A stretch of 51,210 bases of DNA from VGJJ01 sp964480705. Its GTDB lineage: Archaea > Iainarchaeota > Iainarchaeia > Iainarchaeales > VGJJ01. The translations under genes were made by a program, and so were the position numbers. This document shows positions 48,765 to 51,210 of the stretch, piece after piece. Where the stretch lies: assembly GCA_964480705.1 (NCBI GenBank), contig CAYZPC010000008.1:1-51210 (forward strand), written 5' to 3'. Each line of letters starts with the position of its first letter. Within the stretch, counting starts at the first letter, position 1. The notes under the pieces were generated by a model, which saw nothing but the letters and a program-made list of their open reading frames with translations, ran no database searches and had not been told where the DNA came from.

Positions 48765-49682
48765 ATGCCCTTTCCCCCGCGACCTGCTGGTAATCGCCCT
48801 CATTTTTCGCGCCCATCTAAACCCTATCATGGCCGCACCTCCGCCACGGGAACCGGCGGCTTTACTCCGCGACCCCAATCCTCTGCTGCTTCCATGCGAA
48901 ATCAGAATGTAAAAAAATGGCCCAATGTGAATGAAATTGTGGTCGTGAAAATTGACAAAGTGTTAGACTATGGTGTCTTCTGCTCCTTGTTAGAGTATGA
49001 AAACGCGACAGGTTTCGTGCACATTTCCCAAGTCGAGTCGAGTTGGATTAAGAATATTCGAAACTACGTGAGCGAAGGCCAGATGCGCGCCGCGCTGGTG
49101 CAGAAAGTGGATTTAGAAAAATTGCAAATTGATTTGTCTCTTACAAAAGTCACGGAGCGACAACAACGTTTGCGCATTGAAGAGTACAAGCAATTGGATC
49201 GAAACAAAAAACTCATTGAACAAATGGCCAAAACTCTCAACAAAACAAAAGAAGAAGGGTGGAATGCCATTGCCCCTCCGCTCATTTCCATGTATGGAAA
49301 TATTCCCCAAGCGTTTGAAGCCATTGCCATGGATGGCGAGCGCGCCATTGAGGGTGTTGATGAAGAGTGGATTCCTATTCTCGTGGAAGTCGTGAAGAAA
49401 AATGTCCGTCCTGCCGAAAAAGAAGTCAAGGGAACATTATCCATTGCCTGCACGGCACCCAATGGTATTGAGCTGGTTAAAGCAGCTCTGTTGGAATCGG
49501 CCAAAAATGTTTCCAACGCCACCATCACGTATTCGTATTTAGGTGGGGGAAAATATTTGTTGAAAGTCGTTTCCTATGATTTCAAACTCGCCGAAAAAGG
49601 TTTGTCCGGCGTGCAGGAGAGGCTACACAAATATATAGGCCAGCAAGGTACGGTTTCGTTCGCGCGACAGGAAGCGAACTAG
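48765..49682 (+). CDS. eif2a: translation initiation factor aIF2 subunit alpha
   Basis: aIF2-alpha helps deliver initiator tRNA. The core begins at about residue 44 with an S1 domain (NEIVVVKIDKVLDYGVFCSLLEYENATGFVHISQVE), followed by a helical domain and a C-terminal alpha/beta domain (KGTLSIACTAPNGIELVKAAL). The first 43 residues form a Pro/Arg/Ser-rich extension that is not part of the family. A TTTATTTAAGAAC element about 30 bp before ATG 48765 supports the long form, while ATG 48894 would give a normal-length protein. The usual nop10 gene does not follow. Confidence 0.92.
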   Translation: MPFPPRPAGNRPHFSRPSKPYHGRTSATGTGGFTPRPQSSAASMRNQNVKKWPNVNEIVVVKIDKVLDYGVFCSLLEYENATGFVHISQVESSWIKNIRNYVSEGQMRAALVQKVDLEKLQIDLSLTKVTERQQRLRIEEYKQLDRNKKLIEQMAKTLNKTKEEGWNAIAPPLISMYGNIPQAFEAIAMDGERAIEGVDEEWIPILVEVVKKNVRPAEKEVKGTLSIACTAPNGIELVKAALLESAKNVSNATITYSYLGGGKYLLKVVSYDFKLAEKGLSGVQERLHKYIGQQGTVSFARQEAN

Positions 49683-49696
49683 CGAGTTGACCCCAC

Positions 49697-50473
49697 ATGC
49701 CCACGCAAGTTTTCATTATGGAAAAGCCCCCTCTCAAGGACGGGATTGTTTTCATCGGTCTCCCTGGGATAGGTTTAGTGGGAAAAATTGTTGTAGATTA
49801 TTTAGTGAAAGAGTTGAAACCCAAAAAGATTGCGGATGTGTTGAGCGACTCGTTCCCTCCGGCTGTCATCACCAAGCACGGTGTCGTGGAAATGTTTTCC
49901 GACCATATTTATTATTTGAATCACAAAGGTCAAGCGTTTTATTTTGTTGCCGGGCCCGTCATTCCAAATTGGGATCAGAATGTTTCCAACACGGGTGACC
50001 AGTATGATTTTTCCCGAACGTTGGTGGCCGCGTTCAAAGAGTTGAACATCACCACCATTTGCACCATTGCGGGATTGAACATTGGAGAAGAGCGCATGAA
50101 GAAAACCCCTCATGTGGTTGCCGCTGCCACGGATAAAAAAACGTTAGAAGATTGGAAAAAGTCCGGTGCTAACATTGATCAACCCGAAGGAACCATTTGG
50201 GGTCACGCGGGTTTGCTGTTAGGAATTGGAAAAACGCAGGGCATTCCGGGCGCGTGCTTAATGGGAGAAACCTCTGCTCGTTTGGTTTATGGTGACCCGG
50301 GCGCGAGTAAAAGTGTGTTGGAATTGCTCATGAAAAAATATGGTTTCAAAATCAAAATGGATAAGATTGAAGCCGAGACGAAAGAAATTGAAACCGCCTT
50401 CCAAAAGCTCGCTGAAACCATGCAAGCCGAAGAATCGGGAAACAAGAAGCTCGATTTGTCATACGTGCGATAG
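49697..50473 (+). CDS. PAC2-family protein (proteasome assembly chaperone-like)
   Basis: This 258-residue protein belongs to the PAC2/PbaB group (COG2047). The start KDGIVFIGLPGIGLVGKIVVDYLV and the segment CTIAGLNIGEERMKKTPHVVAAATDK are characteristic, with a later GHAGLLLGIGK and GETSARLVYGDPGAS. In many archaea it follows aIF2-alpha and nop10; here only 14 bp separate it from aIF2-alpha. It may help assemble proteasomes or act as a chaperone. A helical C-terminal tail ends LDLSYVR. It is the last gene of the priS unit. Confidence 0.88.
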   Translation: MPTQVFIMEKPPLKDGIVFIGLPGIGLVGKIVVDYLVKELKPKKIADVLSDSFPPAVITKHGVVEMFSDHIYYLNHKGQAFYFVAGPVIPNWDQNVSNTGDQYDFSRTLVAAFKELNITTICTIAGLNIGEERMKKTPHVVAAATDKKTLEDWKKSGANIDQPEGTIWGHAGLLLGIGKTQGIPGACLMGETSARLVYGDPGASKSVLELLMKKYGFKIKMDKIEAETKEIETAFQKLAETMQAEESGNKKLDLSYVR

Positions 50474-50503
50474 CTTTATTTTAGTTCAATTCCTCTCACT
50501 AGA

Positions 50504-51148
50504 ATGACTTCCCGCACGCCCCGTCGTTCACAATTAAATGGGAAAACAAATGTGATCGGGTATGCTCGCTGGGTCCGAATTGGTAAAAAATTTGTATTCA
50601 AAATAAGCAATACGCATTACACTTCCACCGTATTTGGAAAAAAATTTACTCGACCAATGTGGATGCGCGGGTTGTTGCGCTATGGTGTTCGAGACATTAA
50701 TCGCGCCGAACAAAAAAATTATTTTCACTATTTCGAAAAAGCCCCTGAAAATTTACTCCCATCTTTTCCGCGTGTTCGAAAAATTACTCGCGTGAAAGGT
50801 AAAAGTATTCTGGTCATGGATGCGGTCCGTGATTTTGATGGTGCCGCTTCGAAAACTCTCGCAGAGTGTGGCGTTGTCTCAGATCCTCGTTTTTGGAAAC
50901 AGTTTGATTCCATTGTGAAATGGATGGTTCGTGAGAATGTTCCGTTTATGGATTGGAATCCCTGGAACTTTATGGTGAAGCGCGTGGACGAGCGCCACAG
51001 TATTCCTGTTCTGATTGATTACAAGAGCGCGACGGTGGGTCCGCTATCCATTGACTTTTCGAGATACTTTTCATTCTTTCGAAACAGATATATCCGCCAA
51101 TCCTACGCGGCTATTAAGCGTCAATTCGGCTCGCCTGAAAATCCTTAA
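50504..51148 (+). CDS. kinase-fold (APH/YrbL-like) orphan protein
   Basis: This 214-residue protein looks like a small atypical kinase. K33 (KFVFKIS) matches the beta-3 lysine, E69 (INRAEQKNYF) the helix-C glutamate, and ILVMDAVRDFDG the hinge. FMDWNPWNFMV supplies D150 and N155, the catalytic Asp and the Asn five residues on. PVLIDYKSA supplies D172 as the DFG-like Asp. The glycine loop is not obvious. A CTTTATTTTAG element lies about 25 bp before the ATG, so the start is probably leaderless. It uses more AGA and ATA codons than neighbours. The substrate is unknown. Confidence 0.6.
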   Translation: MTSRTPRRSQLNGKTNVIGYARWVRIGKKFVFKISNTHYTSTVFGKKFTRPMWMRGLLRYGVRDINRAEQKNYFHYFEKAPENLLPSFPRVRKITRVKGKSILVMDAVRDFDGAASKTLAECGVVSDPRFWKQFDSIVKWMVRENVPFMDWNPWNFMVKRVDERHSIPVLIDYKSATVGPLSIDFSRYFSFFRNRYIRQSYAAIKRQFGSPENP

Positions 51149-51210
51149 TGAGCAATAACTCTCTCGCGAAAATAGCCATTTCTCCGCAGCGTTGACCCTG
51201 CTATTATTTT

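Noticed and set aside
1..51210. tRNA, rRNA, CRISPR arrays, insertion sequences and phage genes
   Set aside because: I looked for T-loop signatures, regularly spaced repeats and transposase motifs and found none I could support.

Overview
This 51 kb window is a chromosomal segment of an archaeon. It carries Orc1/Cdc6, the replication factor C large subunit, two PCNAs, both primase subunits, a GINS protein, Cdc48, LonB, aIF2-alpha, RNA polymerase subunit L, the exosome subunit Csl4, wyosine enzymes Taw2 and Taw3, and many proteins with archaeal class III (type IV pilin) signal peptides. First genes of transcription units usually have an A/T-rich TATA-like box centred about 26 bp before the start codon, so they look leaderless. 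Several internal genes have Shine-Dalgarno-like sequences. Coding density is very high (no gap over about 170 bp), many proteins are short versions of their family, and there are numerous orphan genes. This suits a small-genome lineage of DPANN type (Diapherotrites or Micrarchaeota would fit), but I cannot assign the phylum from sequence alone. I see no rRNA, tRNA, CRISPR, insertion sequence or phage gene.

Layout. 1-5.9 kb: a pilin cluster with a prepilin peptidase and seven pilin-like genes, interrupted by an OB-fold-like gene and a TctA-like permease. 5.9-13.6 kb: an asparagine-synthetase-like ATPase diverging from an Lrp regulator, then TopA, a solo NFACT-R protein, Cdc48, and a site-2 protease with a DUF202 protein. 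13.7-16 kb: a second cluster of six pilin-like genes. 16-24 kb: a structured intergenic element, Orc1/Cdc6, a sugar nucleotidyltransferase, orphans, a coiled-coil/zinc-ribbon operon and RfcL. 24-32 kb: a PLP decarboxylase, the wyosine genes with another methyltransferase, a Nob1-like PIN protein, membrane genes, an UlaG-like metallo-beta-lactamase protein and RNase Z. 32-40 kb: LonB, DUF373, SPFH and SpoIIM membrane proteins, Csl4-RpoL and signal peptidase. 40-51 kb: PCNA1, PCNA2, a GNAT-like orphan, PriL, a calcium-type P-ATPase, PriS, GINS, aIF2-alpha, a PAC2 protein and a kinase-fold orphan.

Themes. The window holds much of a replisome (origin binding, clamp, clamp loader, primase, GINS, topoisomerase). 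It also holds a membrane and protein-quality set (LonB, Cdc48, SPFH, site-2 protease, signal peptidase) and a two-part pilus system. The least explained items are the GNAT-like gene translationally coupled to priL, the kinase-fold orphan, a scattered set of basic Arg/Pro-rich orphans with their own promoters, divergent gene pairs that seem to share one TATA box, and a perfect palindrome over the GINS promoter.
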